A DNA stretch of 64,000 bases from NCBI GenBank assembly GCA_023053685.1, contig JALIGW010000029.1, positions 5,267,707 to 5,331,706 of the forward strand, written 5' to 3'. Each line of letters starts with the position of its first letter. The first letter of the stretch is position 1. A program made the position numbers and the translations under genes. The notes below the pieces were generated by a model that was not told where the DNA came from, did no database searches, and saw only the letters and a list, made by a program, of their open reading frames with translations. This document shows, piece after piece, positions 40,067-51,082 of this stretch. The stretch comes from Diadophis punctatus similis (Eukaryota; Chordata; Lepidosauria; Squamata; Dipsadidae).

Positions 40067-41713
40067 CTTAATCCCTACTGTAAACCATACAATAAATCAA
40101 GATGCAGCAGCATATTATATCACAAGAACATCCGTATATTTAACAATAGTAAGTCATGCTTCACTGGGTACATTTATCCACTCGGGGCAAAGTACTGATT
40201 TTGAAAAATATTTAAGACTGTCGATACTCCCCTTCTCTCCACTAACTCCTGAGAGACCCTAAGGAAGGCTTCTTCCCCATTGTGTTAATAAAATCCCAGG
40301 ACAGAAATTTCTCACCAAACCTGGTCTTTATAAAAACTGCATGTTACAGTCAAACAACAATATTCCTTCCATGCTTTAAACGAAACAGAACAGAAAATAA
40401 TGCTGACCATCCCTTTCCAATTAGGTTAAGTATTTCCAGGAAAAAAAAAACACCAAAGAGGCCATAGTGAGAGCAGTGAAGACGCAGGCAAAACAGATCC
40501 TCGAATGGTATCATTTCTACTGCAATATATCTAATATTAGATGAGTGATGCAAGAGGCTCACTGAATGTGCGTCTAAGATCTGTATCATCTGGGTATATC
40601 TTAAACATAGTTGTTTAATGAAATCAAACTCCCCAGCCTTCAGCCCTATTTTTATATCCTAATTTTTTACTTGTGGCTTGGGGGAATATCTGATGATGAG
40701 AACGTGTTTTTGGTAGCTGTAATGAATCAAGGATAAGCATTTTAAACCCAGACGCTTCAAAATATATTGCCATAGCCTTCATATAAAATACACCACAGGA
40801 AAATCACCTTTAAATGATGTTTTGGATTAATGATATGGCTGCAGGGTTTGAGGCTGTTGATCTGGAGTCAAAGGCTCTACTTATCAAACCATTATGGGTT
40901 GATCAACATGCAATAGGCAGAGCTGCAGGATCTCTGGAACCAAGGAAATTGGAGCAACCACAAAAGTAACTTCATCAGTCATCCGTTGTACAGGAATGTA
41001 TAATTATTATTTTTTGGGCGGGTAGTGTCTCTTTTTTCTGCTTCCATGGGTCACAGTAACGATAGCCACTGAACATGGCAACATCTCATGAACGAGAACA
41101 GATGACCTTTGGGCTCCTTTATCCATTTTGGAAGAGAATATTTTTTAAAAAACACAGGATTTTGGGAGAGAATAATTTTTTAAAAACACAGGATGGCTTT
41201 AAAGTATGGGACTTAATAGGTATTTTCAAATCTATTTTTTAAAAAGAAGACTTGAAACAATGCTACTAAACATAGCTACAGTATTTTGCTTCTAAATCTC
41301 GATGGCATGAGGGCTGAGGTTACCGTAGATGCAACTTGCGACCTAGGAGCTGCCAACTGGTGCTTGACTGAAGGATACTGAGAGTCCAATTCTAATTTGA
41401 AAAAGAAAGGAACAGAAGAAGGAGCACTGCTCGGGGGTCTTGAAGTAGCCCAAGCATTCAGACCAGCCAGTTGAATAATATACAATACTGCTCACAATCT
41501 TGTTGAAAAAAAAAACTGTGGCAAACTTTTTATCAATAATAATAATTTCTAAATATGCATTTATACATATACTTTTAATTGGTGATGAATTTCTCATTTT
41601 GTCCATATATACATAGATGCTCTAATAGGCTCTACTCTGAAAAGGCCCTTTGTAGCATTTGAATAATGCTAATTATTGCTTCTTTGGTATGCAGAGTGAG
41701 TTTAATTTCTACT
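40067..41713. other. No gene recognised
   Basis: 1.6 kb of unique-looking, AT-rich sequence. A local duplication is visible near 41138-41190, where 'gaagagaatattttttaaaaaacacaggat' is followed by a similar 'gagagaataattttttaaaaacacaggat'. Nothing coding was recognised. Confidence 0.4.
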
Positions 41714-42960
41714 GATTGACTGATTATGTGCCATCAACTTGGTGTCAACTCTCAGTGACTATATAGATTTTATCCAGGATGATCAGTGTCCAACCTGGTC
41801 CCTCAGGTCTTCCAACAGTACACCTGTTGCTACTGTAATTGAGTCCATCTACCTTGCTCCTGGTCAACTTTTCCTGCTCTTTCTTTTCACCTTCCTCCAG
41901 ATAACTAGGCTTTTACACAATGTAGTGTGATAGTTTCAGCCTGGTCATTTGCGCCTCAAGTAAAAGCTCTCCTTGCTTGGGAAGTCTGAGTCCTTACCCT
42001 TAGTTTTATCTACTACATATTTAATCTTAGTCCTACCTTTTTGGGGGCTGTGTTCACTGACTTTTATTACTAGAGCTAGCAGATCATTTGCATTTTCAAC
42101 TATCAAAGTAGTCTCAACAGCAGAGGTCAGGTTATTAGTGTTTCTTCCTCCAATTTAAAACCACACTCACCTTGTTCTAATCCAGTTTCCATAAATGTAC
42201 TGTATTTTTCGGACTATAAGATGCACCGGAGTATAAGACGCACCAAGATTTCGAAGAGGTAAACAAGAAAAAAAAAGTTTTTGCCCTCCCCGGCCCCCAG
42301 GACCACTCTGCAGGCATCCCAAACCCTCTGCGCGCCCTGTTTTTGCAAAAATGGGCCCGTTTTTTGCAAAAATGGGGCACGCAGAGGGTTTGGGCGGCCT
42401 ACAGAGTGCTCCTAGGGGCTGGGAAGGGCAAAAACACAATTTTTGCGAAAAACAGACCAGTTTTTCGCCTCCTAAACCCCCCACAAGTCACGTTTTTGCC
42501 CTCCCCAGCCCCCAGGAGCACTCTGCAGGCCTCCCAAAGCCTCTGCGGAAAACGGGCCTGTTTTTGGCAAAAACGGGACACACGGGGCGGGGTTTTGGGA
42601 GGCCAAAAATGACTGTATTCGGTGTATAAGACGCACCAACATTTCCACCCTCTTTTAGGGGGGTGGGAAATGTGTCTTATACTCCGAAAAGTACGGTATA
42701 TTTAGCATGGGCTGAATGAATAAGGAGAAAGTATACAGCCTTGTCTAATTCCTTTGCTGATCAGTAGCCAATCTATTTCATCTTGTGCTGTGGCTTCCCA
42801 ATCTGTAAGTTTGGCATGAGGGCAAAGGGATGCTCTGAAGTTCCCATTCTCCTAAGCACACTGTACAGCTTGATATGGTTGTCACAGTCAAAGAGTGTTC
42901 TATAATCTATGAACCATATATGGGTGTCTTTTGAGTATTCTTTGTTTTTTTAGTCAGCAA
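41714..42960 (-). mobile_element. RTE/BovB-like LINE remnant, antisense, split by a MITE
   Basis: On the minus strand, 41930-41714 reads in pieces like the BovB ORF2 C-terminus: 'RWMDSIT' and a final '...LDGT'-type end after an SW-containing segment. Beyond the MITE, 42900-42720 reads FDCDNHIKLYSVLRRMG, typical of an RTE reverse transcriptase just before its core motif. Many stops and frameshifts show that it is old. BovB elements are abundant in squamates and are thought to have spread horizontally. Assignment rests on remembered motifs. Confidence 0.6.
42200..42696. mobile_element. TA-flanked MITE, 'CCGTATTTTTCGG' family, copy 4 (497 bp)
   Basis: Ends CTGTATTTTTCGGACTATAA and TACTCCGAAAAGTACGG, TA at 42198-42199 and 42697-42698. 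The interior is a set of alternating direct and inverted units containing 'gtttttgcaaaaa' and 'ccccaggagcactctgcaggc'. Confidence 0.84.
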
Positions 42961-43224
42961 CAGCAAAACAAGTGAATGAGCATTAGATTTTTGCAGTTTC
43001 ACCTGTGGAATGGTGGAAACTATTACTGTACAGCAAGATGGGGAAGAAGGTCTTGCACAACAGAGAGGCTGATCAATGCACTGATTATTGATCCACATCA
43101 AAGGGGCCCCTTTAGGTTTCAGAAAAATATCTTTGGCAGTTACTGATGTGGTCACTGATGTGGACATTGTGGAGTTAGGGATATAGTCACCCTATCTCTG
43201 AGTCACTGTGAGGTGGGCTGCATA

Positions 43225-44040
43225 CAAAGCTGATAAGGGGTCTTATCAGAGGCTAAAGTGTACAATGAATGGCTAAGGGAACTAGATATGCGAAGAGACG
43301 GCTTAAGGGTGATACGATACCCATTTTCCAAAACTTGAAGGGCTGTCACAGGGAAGAGGGGGTGGGTCGATTTATTCTCCAAAGTACCTGAGGGCAGAAC
43401 AAGAAGCAACAGGTAGAAATTAGTCAAAGAGAGATCCAACCTGGAACTAAGGAGAAACTTCCTGACAATGATAACAAGTTCATCAATGGAACAGCTTGCC
43501 TCCCAGAGTTGTGGTTAGATCCATTGCTGGTGATTTTCAAGAAAAGATCAGACAACCATCTGTCTAGGACTGTGATGGCAAACCTATGGCACGGGTGCCA
43601 CAAGTGGCACGCGGAGCCATATCAGTGGGCACGCGAGCTCAGGTCTGGCGCGCATGTGCGCACCGGCCGGCTGATTTTCGGGCCTTCTGGGCCCACTGGG
43701 AGTCAGGAAACAGGCTGTTTCCAGCCTCCAGAGGGGGTGGGGAAGGCCGTTTTCGCCCTCCCCAGGCTCCTAGAAGCCTGGAGAGAGCAAAAAATGGGCG
43801 TGCCATTGCATGCTGGGAGTGGGGGGGTCATACGCACATGCGCGGGGGTGCATGGAATTATGGGTGTGGGCACGCACACACATGATCCCACGCATCCCCC
43901 CCCCTTATTGGCACGCGAACCAAAAAAGGTTCGCCATCACTGGTCTAGGATAAAACAAGGACTTCTGTCTTGGGCTGGAGGTTGGATTAGAAGACCTCCA
44001 AGATCCTTTCCAGTCCTATGATTTTAAGTTTAATAAATTA
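43225..44040 (+). mobile_element. CR1 LINE 3' end, sense, split by a hAT element
   Basis: 'ctggaactaaggagaaacttcctgacaatg' and 'ggaacagcttgcctcccagagttgtgg' lead to the hAT insertion at 43570. Afterwards 'ggctggaggttggattagaagacctccaagatcctttcc' (about 43973-44011) is the CR1 3' terminus. No coding sequence remains; the 5' edge is approximate. Confidence 0.8.
43570..43942 (+). mobile_element. Non-autonomous hAT element, 'CAGTGATGGCGAACC' family, copy 3 (373 bp)
   Basis: Perfect 8-bp duplication GTCTAGGA at 43562-43569 and 43943-43950. The ends CTGTGATGGCAAACCTATGG and AGGTTCGCCATCACTG are inverted. It is closely similar to copy 4 at 55176, which is inverted. Confidence 0.9.
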
Positions 44041-44480
44041 TTATTTTAAGAAATGATTGTGCAGGATCTGAAACAAGTAAAAATGCAAGGGCTATCCACC
44101 TACATAAGAACTAGTATTTCATGCATTGAAACTATTGCTATTACAGTTGCCGTGGATGCAAACTTCACTGATGTCAAGATCTATAAACCATGTGCATTGG
44201 CTCTGAATACTTGACATTGGAGTATTGCTTTGAAACCAGTTTATTTTTCAACTTTCCAGAAAGGTGTTTAAAAATATGATAGTATTTACAATGTTAACAG
44301 TTTTTTTTAAAGACACAAGTTTATGACTATGATGAGAAAACAATTCTCTACCCCTTTTCTATAATGTATTACTTCTCACTTCACATGGTTGCCTCATATC
44401 ATAGATTCTCCCCCCTGCTCTGCATTTGTGCTTCTAGCTGAAGATAAACAAATAAAAACAGAGCAATATTACAGCATTAA
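44041..44480. other. No gene recognised
   Basis: Unique-looking sequence before the SINE; nothing assignable. Confidence 0.35.
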
Positions 44481-44742
44481 GAGCCGAGGTGGAGCAGCGG
44501 TTAGAGGCAGGTACTGCAGGCCACTTTAGCTGACACTGATCCGCAGGTCAGCGGTTCAAATCTCACCGGCTCAAGGTTGACTCAGCCTTCCATCCTTCCG
44601 AGGTAGGTAAAATGAGGACCCAGATTGTTGGGGGCAATATAAATAAACATTGCTTACTGGTGTAAACTGCTTAGAGAGTGCTTGCACTGTGAGGCGGTGT
44701 ATAAATCTCACAAAATAAATAAATAAATAAATAAATAAATTA
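44481..44742 (+). mobile_element. Sauria-type tRNA SINE, sense
   Basis: Begins GAGCCGAGGTGGAGCAGCGG with a tRNA-like box A (GGTGGAGCAGCGGTTAGAG) and box B (GGTTCAAATCTC near 44552). It then shows the family's conserved body ('caaggttgactcagccttccatcc', 'cccagattgttgggggcaatat', 'gtaaactgcttagagag') and an (AAAT)n tail. Sauria SINEs occur in lizards and snakes, so this helps identify the host group. Confidence 0.88.
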
Positions 44743-45289
44743 AGTTCAGATATGCATAGAATTTATAGACATATGTTCTGGATGTTTGACATGAAGCAAA
44801 AAAGAATACTTTGGAATAAATAGTAAATAGTTTGGAATTGAGAGTCACTTTGATATAGCAGTTAAAAGCACCAGAATAGAAACCAGGGTACCATAAATCT
44901 CTCCTGGAGAGAAAAAACAATGGGAAACCACTTTTCAAAATCTTGACAAGAAAACTTGTCTAGGCTGGTTCAAAGACACCCCCAAATAATAATAATAATA
45001 ACATCAGGACCAGGTCCTTAGGAAGAATTCAATAGACAGACAAAAATGCCAAAATCCAGTTTCAACTAGCTGTACAGTAGCTGTTTAAAACAATTCTAAC
45101 TTGTTCAAATGAGGCTGCTGGACCGATTAGCATCTTTGAAGGATGCAGTGCCAAAGCAGTGCCAGGAGTTTACAAAAAGTTTGTACACACTGCATTTTTC
45201 GAATTAGCACAATGGTGAACAAAAATGCACAAGTGCACTACTGCATTTAATTTTTTTAAAAAAAACCACTTATGCCTTTCATAAGGCCA
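44743..45289. other. No gene recognised
   Basis: Intergenic sequence upstream of the CpG island; nothing assignable. Confidence 0.4.
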
Positions 45290-45656
45290 AGGCGGCCGCT
45301 AGATAGAAATAATTGATCCCCGCCACCAATTTTGGTCCCAGCTGTGATAGGGCGACTCTCATATCCAATGCCTTCCCCCACCCCTCACCCCACCAGCCCC
45401 CAATTTGTCGCTTCTGCCAGCGCTGGAGGGTAGTACAGGCTGCGGTAAAAGAAGGCTGCGCTACATCAAGCAGCACGCGTGAAAAGCAATGGCCGAGCTG
45501 ATCCCATACAGAGGCGGGCTTTTGTCCAGCGATCGTGCCCTGCGCTGTCTCGCCTTCTCCTCGTCTCACCCCGGAGGGTGGCAATCGATAGGGCACCCCC
45601 GCCTCGGGGATGTGTTGGTCCAGTCCCGCCCGCACTTGCTGTTGGCTTTATTTGAG

Positions 45657-45671
45657 TCAGCAGAGGGCGCT
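45657..45671 (+). promoter_or_regulatory. Candidate CTCF binding site
   Basis: TCAGCAGAGGGCGCT matches 13 of 15 positions of the CTCF core CCAGCAGGGGGCGCT. It is about 1.07 kb upstream of the DTX4 ATG at the CpG-island promoter, a common place for CTCF. Confidence 0.5.
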
Positions 45672-46063
45672 CGATGCTGAGCAGAGGGGAGGGCTTAGGG
45701 GCGGAGGGCCGAGTATGAGGTAATGGTGGGAGGAGCCAAAGGAAGGAGCGCAAAGACGTCGCTTTCTTGGGGCTGCTCCTGCTGCGGCTCCTCTTCCCAC
45801 AATCCTTGCAAAGGCAGGGAAGTTGTAACGGCGGCGGGCGAGGTTGCAAGAGGCAGGAGCCTGGCGCCGGGGCTGCATGCAATGGCTTATTGTTTCTCGG
45901 CTGAGGGCAAGGGGCAATGCGCGGGGTGGAGATTTACATTTCCCCCGCTGTGTCGAGAAAGCCCCGCTCACCCAGGGTCGGTCTATAGAAGGAAGACGGC
46001 ATAAAAGCAACAGGGAGGGAGGTGGAGCCGGAGCGATTGCTGCATCTGCTACCCAGGGAAGCA

Positions 46064-46104
46064 GATTTCTTGGGTCGTACCCAGGGGGGACGACCCAAGA
46101 AATC
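46064..46104 (+). other. Perfect 15-bp inverted repeat in the DTX4 upstream region
   Basis: Arms GATTTCTTGGGTCGT (46064-46078) and ACGACCCAAGAAATC (46090-46104) with an 11-base loop 'acccagggggg'. If transcribed it would form a strong stem-loop in the 5' UTR; as DNA it is a possible paired protein site. Confidence 0.75.
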
Positions 46105-46727
46105 GGAGCATGAAATTCCTGGCAGGGTTTGTCCAAAAGAACCCCTCGCGCAAATGCAGAGAAAGGAAGGGAAAAGCAGAGTAAGGAGAAGATGCAACTG
46201 GTGTAACTGAGTCACCTTCTGCCGTACCAATAGGCACATTTCCCTTCCGAGACACTTTACGGAGCAGATGACGGAACCTGCTTTTCCAGCTTGCTGACTG
46301 GAAGGGTTTTCTTGGTAATTTTTTAAATGCAAACGCATTTCCCAGGCGATGAAGCAAGACTACTGAATTTGCTTGGAAACAGTAAAGCTCTGCAAAGCTT
46401 TGAAGTCTTCTTTCCACCAAACAGTACCCAAAAGAGTCTCTTTCTCTTCTTTTTTTTTTTTAACCCGACAAGCTCCAAAATACTAGCCGCACAAAAGCGG
46501 GTGAGAGAAAGAAACAATTCAAAAGAAGAAAATTTGGAACTGGTCCAAGGAGCGAGGAAGCAGCCCGCCCGCCCGCCAGCCAGCCAGCCCGTAGGCGTGA
46601 CGTTGCAGAGTTTAAAGGGGGCCGATGAGATCTATCGGACGTTGATCGGACGAAGAGGCTGCCGGAGGTGCCTGGGATTCGGAGGCTCCCCGGGAAGAGA
46701 CCGCTAAAGAGCGAAGGCAAAGAAATC

Positions 46728-46938
46728 ATGCTGCTGGCTTCCGCTGTGGTGGTTTGGGAATGGCTGAACGAGCACGGTCGATGGAGACCCTACAGTCCGG
46801 CCGTGAGCCACCACATCGAGGCGGTGATCAGAGCCGGGCCGAGAGTTGGGGGCAGCGTCGTTCTGGGCCAGGTGGACAATAGGCTGTCGCCGTATATCAT
46901 CGACCTCCAGTCCATGCACCAGTTCCGCCAAGACACGG
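46728..46938 (+). CDS. DTX4: DTX4 (deltex E3 ubiquitin ligase 4), first coding exon, partial
   Basis: Encodes 70 residues plus the first base of the next codon. The start MLLASAVVVWEWLNEHGRW and the later RLSPYIIDLQSM are nearly identical to mammalian DTX4. This is most of the first WWE domain, which in deltex proteins binds the Notch ankyrin repeats or ADP-ribose-type ligands; the second WWE domain, RING and deltex C-terminal domain lie in later exons outside the window. DTX4 is a cytoplasmic E3 ligase affecting Notch trafficking and, in mammals, TBK1 turnover. The ATG has A at -3, and the protein start matches other vertebrates, although the frame is open further upstream. The exon ends ACG G followed by GTGAGT, splitting a glycine codon (phase 1). 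The exon looks intact. Confidence 0.95.
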
Positions 46939-46944
46939 GTGAGT
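46939..46944 (+). promoter_or_regulatory. DTX4: Splice donor of DTX4 exon 1
   Basis: GTGAGT directly follows the glycine split codon. It is a strong consensus donor and coincides with the known end of exon 1 in other vertebrates. Confidence 0.88.
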
Positions 46945-47080
46945 TTGACCCCCGCATCTTCCTGGCGCCACCCCGACCCCCTCGCTGCGATTTTGTCCTT
47001 TCCTATCCGGGGCCATCTCCCTTGTCGTGTCCCTTCTGGTCGGCGACCAAAGGAGGGGCGTATTTTCATTTGGAGATTTG

Positions 47081-47104
47081 TGTGTGTGTGTGTGTGTGTG
47101 TGTG
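47081..47104. repeat. (TG)n microsatellite
   Basis: Twelve TG units at the 5' end of intron 1. Confidence 0.92.
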
Positions 47105-47674
47105 TTTTAAACGAGACGTATAAGAAGTCCGCTGGGATTAAGTTTCATTGCGATTGCACAGCCCCCATTATATTAAAGGTTGGCATTTGGGATTGCTCTT
47201 GTTAGGCAGCGGGGGAAATGAGATTGGACATCGCAGAGGGAGATTTATGGGAATATTGAAATTTGCCAATTCTAGAAAAGGATTTGGAGGTGGAATAAGG
47301 TGCAGCCGATATACTGTACTGCAAGCTTCCAAATTCTACTGCCATTGCCCAAAAAAGAGGGGGGGGGGCTTAATTAGATGGGCTTCGTTGGGAGGAAAAG
47401 ACAAATAGTTTTCTGAGAACTTGCCTTTCCCATTGGGCAAACCCTGTCTCTGCTTAATAGTGGTAGCCTGTATAAGTTAAGAAAACCTTGTTATGCAGTG
47501 AAGATGCCAGTGTTCTCTAATGCCTTGTAAAGGTGTGTGAGCAACCATATACTCATATACTTCACTTGCAAAGAGTAAAGCACACAAATACGAAACGTCA
47601 AAGGCTAGTGTGGAAAGAAGAGTGACTGGAACCAATGCTTTTTTGGAACCTACTACTGAATAAATCTGGATAGA

Positions 47675-47676
<2 letters not shown>

Positions 47677-47717
<41 letters not shown>
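47677..47717. repeat. (TG)n microsatellite
   Basis: About 20 uninterrupted TG units in DTX4 intron 1. Confidence 0.95.
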
Positions 47718-47718
<1 letters not shown>

Positions 47719-50187
47719 TTGTGCCTTGAGACAAAATACAGCTGTGTGTATACTACATATGCCAGGAGGGGAGCTTGGAAAAAAAAACTTGATAAATAAC
47801 ATGAAGTATTATGTAATGTGGTGTTATTTTGTAAAAATTGAAGCAGCCAGTCAAACTTACAGTTTAAATAGTGACTCCTGGTCACATTTGGAGGAATGTT
47901 GCATAAATGTGAACAAAAAGCTTTGTGATTCATTTTTAATTTATTAGCTGATCTGGAGTAAATTTTACATTACACACACTGCTGAAACTGTAATCATTTG
48001 GCTGAAAGGCAGGAGCAACAAATAGTTTACCTAGAGAGGTTAACAATAAAGGCGATTAAAAGCTTCTTAAGAACAACAGATCCAGATGATCCTATCCTGA
48101 ATGCGTATCTTTGTGAATGCGTATCATTGAAGGTACCAATCTTGCTTCTCCCTTTGTAGAAATTTCATAGAAACTGTAGGAGGGGAGGGGACTTGTTTCT
48201 GTGGGTTAGTTTGAGTTACAGGTAGTTTTTTCCCCCTAGAATTATTGTTGATTCATAACTAGACCCATGTCCCGATGTCGAGGAGTCTGCATGGAAACCA
48301 TTGAGCAGAAGAAAAATGGGAAAACCAAAACAAAATACCAGGCTAAAAAAACCAGTAACAACTATATGTGTGATATTGCGAAAACCATGTCAGGAGCTGT
48401 AGCTGAAGGTCTGGAGAGTGATGGAGTGTGGGCGGTGCTTCTTCCTCCTCCTCCTCCCCCCTTTCCTTCCCTGTCTTTTAGTATCTGGATTAAGTGGTTT
48501 GCCAAGACCTGAATGCCTCTTGGCAACGTGCTCCTGAGATCCTGTTAGTGAAGCAGTTGCAGTCTCACGGGTAGAGGAACCAGGCGTAGGTGTGCAGCTG
48601 TCTTTGCTGACAGCGAGGAAACACCCTGGGAAAACCATCAGCCTCTTTAGCTGGGAATCCCGTTTGCTCCTGCTAGTGAGCTCATGTGAAGAAGGGAAGT
48701 AGCTATTGGATCAGGAGAGGAGCTGGGAGGAGATGGCAGGTGAATCACACCATCCCTGTGCATTAGAAGAAGCCTCCTGCTACAGTATATGGTGCAGCCG
48801 TCTGCCTGTGGAACAGGCTGGCCCTGGGCAAGCGGATGAAAGAGAAGAGCTGCATGAAAGCTTAGCATGCAAGCAGGATGACTTCAAGGGAGGAGACAAA
48901 AACCTGATAGAGGCAGACAAAGCTGATGAAAGGAAAAATGGGAAAGGAATTTTCATGGAGCCTAAGGTTTTGGGGAGTCAAAGTGCACCAAAGATACTTT
49001 TCGATGTACATTTTGGTGCAAAAGCTGGAAATGTTAATTAGTGCTTTCTGAGATAGTATTAAAAGGAATAAATAAAATGTAAATAATAGTTTCTCAGAGG
49101 TTTGGTCTGAACACAACATCCCTCAATCTGACCTGTAAAGCCGAAGTGCACCATTTGACCAGTCCATGTTACAGTAAATGATTCTTTTAAATGTCACCAG
49201 AGCAGATTTTGTTTCCATATAACAAGAGTCAAAGATGTGTGTATGTGTATGGATTTATTTTATTCATATTCAGGCTGGCTGGGAATGATGGGAATTGAAA
49301 GCCCTGGACTGCAGAAGTTAACTTTAAAGACTGTCAGATTGATTGCAGCCTAAGTCCTTATCAACCAGGGCTTGCTTCATTCCATTATTTATTTGCATCT
49401 TACATTTTGGCAACAGTAAAGGGGAGACACTGATACTGGATCAAATGCTATTACAATCATAATAACCTTTATGAAAAACAGCAGTATGACTATTAACTAC
49501 AGCTGGTGGAAAAATAGATGGGAGAGGCATTTTGTCTGTACTTGTGTGGGATGAGCAAGATTTGTGCTATGTCCACAGTGAGACTCAAGTAGGCGATGAA
49601 ATCAGGTTCTGATAACTTTTTCCAACTGCTGTGAACATTTGTGATCAGTCCTGGCATCACTGATTAGTTGAATACAGAAAACTGACTGGTTGCATGATAG
49701 TCTCTCCTGCCTTTTGATTATTAGGGCAAGTTTCTAAATTAAATAAGTTTTTTCTGTCTTATACTAATCTTATTATACTGCTATGGGAGGGAGTTAGCTC
49801 TCCTCCGTTCCATTCATTCACATTCATTTCACTGTAAATTGTCTGTTGTGAGATGTATTCTGTCTAGTGTCCAGTCCTTTCGCCAAATAAGCCAGATTTC
49901 CTTTTTTGAAGATGAGATATTTCTCGATATATTTCTTCTCTACCTCGTATGATTAAACTATGAGTAGGAACAATCTCTAGCAGTTGCCCAGATATGCTGA
50001 CTGAGACTTTTGGCACTTGGATATAAGAACCAGGCTACAGATTGAACCTTCAACTGCTGTAAAGATAGGTTGGGAGGCCTTTCCTCTGTGGACCAGTTTC
50101 AGTTCAGTTACAGCTGTATGGGACAGCTTCACACACTCAAAGAAAGTAGGGTGTGAGGTATCTGTGAAGATTCTCAGTCTTCTAGGT

Positions 50188-50322
50188 CAGAGATCTCCGA
50201 CCTTGGCAACTTTATGAGGTGTGGACTTCAATTCCCAGAATTCCTCAGCCAGCATGGCTGGCTGAGGAATTCTGGGATTTGAAGTCCACACCTCATAAAG
50301 TTGCCAAGGTCGGAGACCTCTG
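50188..50322. mobile_element. Fold-back hAT element, near-perfect 135-bp palindrome
   Basis: Both arms (starting CAGAGATCTCCGACCTTGG and ending CCAAGGTCGGAGACCTCTG) are almost exact inverse copies around 'ccagccatgctggctgagg'-type centre. A perfect 8-bp duplication TTCTAGGT flanks it (50180-50187 and 50323-50330). It is the reference copy for the fold-back pieces elsewhere in the window. Confidence 0.9.
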
Positions 50323-50582
50323 TTCTAGGTCATAGTTGTCACAAAGGTGCTTTTTCAAAAGGCAGCTGTTTTTTCTTGAGGAAGGTGTTTCATTTCTCAT
50401 ATAAGAAGCTTCATTGGTTCTGGCAGGATGGTGGGGCGATGGAAGGATTGGTTCTGACAGGATAGAAGGGAATGGAAGGATCATATTTCTTTGCAGTCAT
50501 CTGGTCATTAGCACTATTTCTGAGAGCCATTGAGCCTCGGGGGGGGGGTTGTCTGTACCCACAGGGTCATGTGTGGGTGAGT

Positions 50583-50741
50583 CAGTGGTGGGTTGCTAAC
50601 GGTTTGCCCTGGTTTGGGCGAACCGGTAGCGGTGGCGGTGGGAGGCTCCGCCCACCCACCCGGACGTCATCATGGACCATCTGCGCATGCGCGCGCGCAC
50701 ATCTCAGAACCGGTAGCAAAGGTAAGTGAAACCCATTACTG
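50583..50741. mobile_element. Non-autonomous hAT element, 159 bp
   Basis: Perfect 8-bp duplication GGGTGAGT (50575-50582 and 50742-50749). Ends CAGTGGTGGGTTGC and AACCCATTACTG. Contains a TGCGCATGCGCGCGC core. Confidence 0.87.
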
Positions 50742-50849
50742 GGGTGAGTGCATACGGGGTGGAATCTTCTTGGAACTGCTGAAAGGACTGGGTTGTAGAC
50801 AGGAGAAAGGTGGTGTCTTATCCCTCCCCCTTCATTAAGAGGGGGCTGT

Positions 50850-51082
50850 TCAATAGCAATAGCACTTAGACTTATATACCGCTTCATAGTGCTTTACAGC
50901 CCTCTCTAAGCGGTTTACAGAGTTCAGCATATTGCCCCCAACAATCTGGGTCCTCATTTTACCCACCTCAGAAGGATGGAAGGCTGAGTCAACCTTGAGC
51001 CGGTGAGATTTGAACAGCTGAACTGCTGAACCAGCAGTAGCCTGCAGTGCTGCATTTAACCACTGCACCAACTCGGCTCTGT
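50850..51082 (-). mobile_element. Sauria-type tRNA SINE, antisense
   Basis: The reverse of the SINE at 44481: it starts with 'tatataccgcttcatagtgctttacagccctctctaagcggttta', continues with 'attgcccccaacaatctgggtcctcattttaccc' and 'ggaaggctgagtcaaccttgagccggtgagattt', and ends at 'accaactcggctc'. Box A and box B are recognisable in reverse. Confidence 0.87.

Larger units (their letters stand above)
45290..47060 (+). promoter_or_regulatory. DTX4: CpG island with the DTX4 promoter and 5' UTR
   Basis: CpG density rises sharply from about 45290 and falls after 47060. No transposon ends lie within it. It covers the first coding exon (46728-46938). GC-box-like pieces occur ('ggggcggag' near 45699, 'cgcccgcccgcc' near 46566). 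I see no TATA box, as is usual for CpG-island promoters. The start site cannot be fixed by eye; open frames on both strands here follow from base composition. Confidence 0.8.

Noticed and set aside
44481..44600. tRNA gene
   Set aside because: Box A and box B are present, but the rest is the body and tail of a Sauria SINE and no cloverleaf forms.
46939..47123. Extension of the DTX4 coding frame to 47123
   Set aside because: The frame stays open past a strong GTGAGT donor at the known exon boundary, and the downstream residues do not resemble DTX4.
48267..49041. Possible extra DTX4 exons (81- and 111-codon frames)
   Set aside because: Sequences do not match the second WWE domain or any deltex region, and plausible splice signals could not be matched to a known exon.
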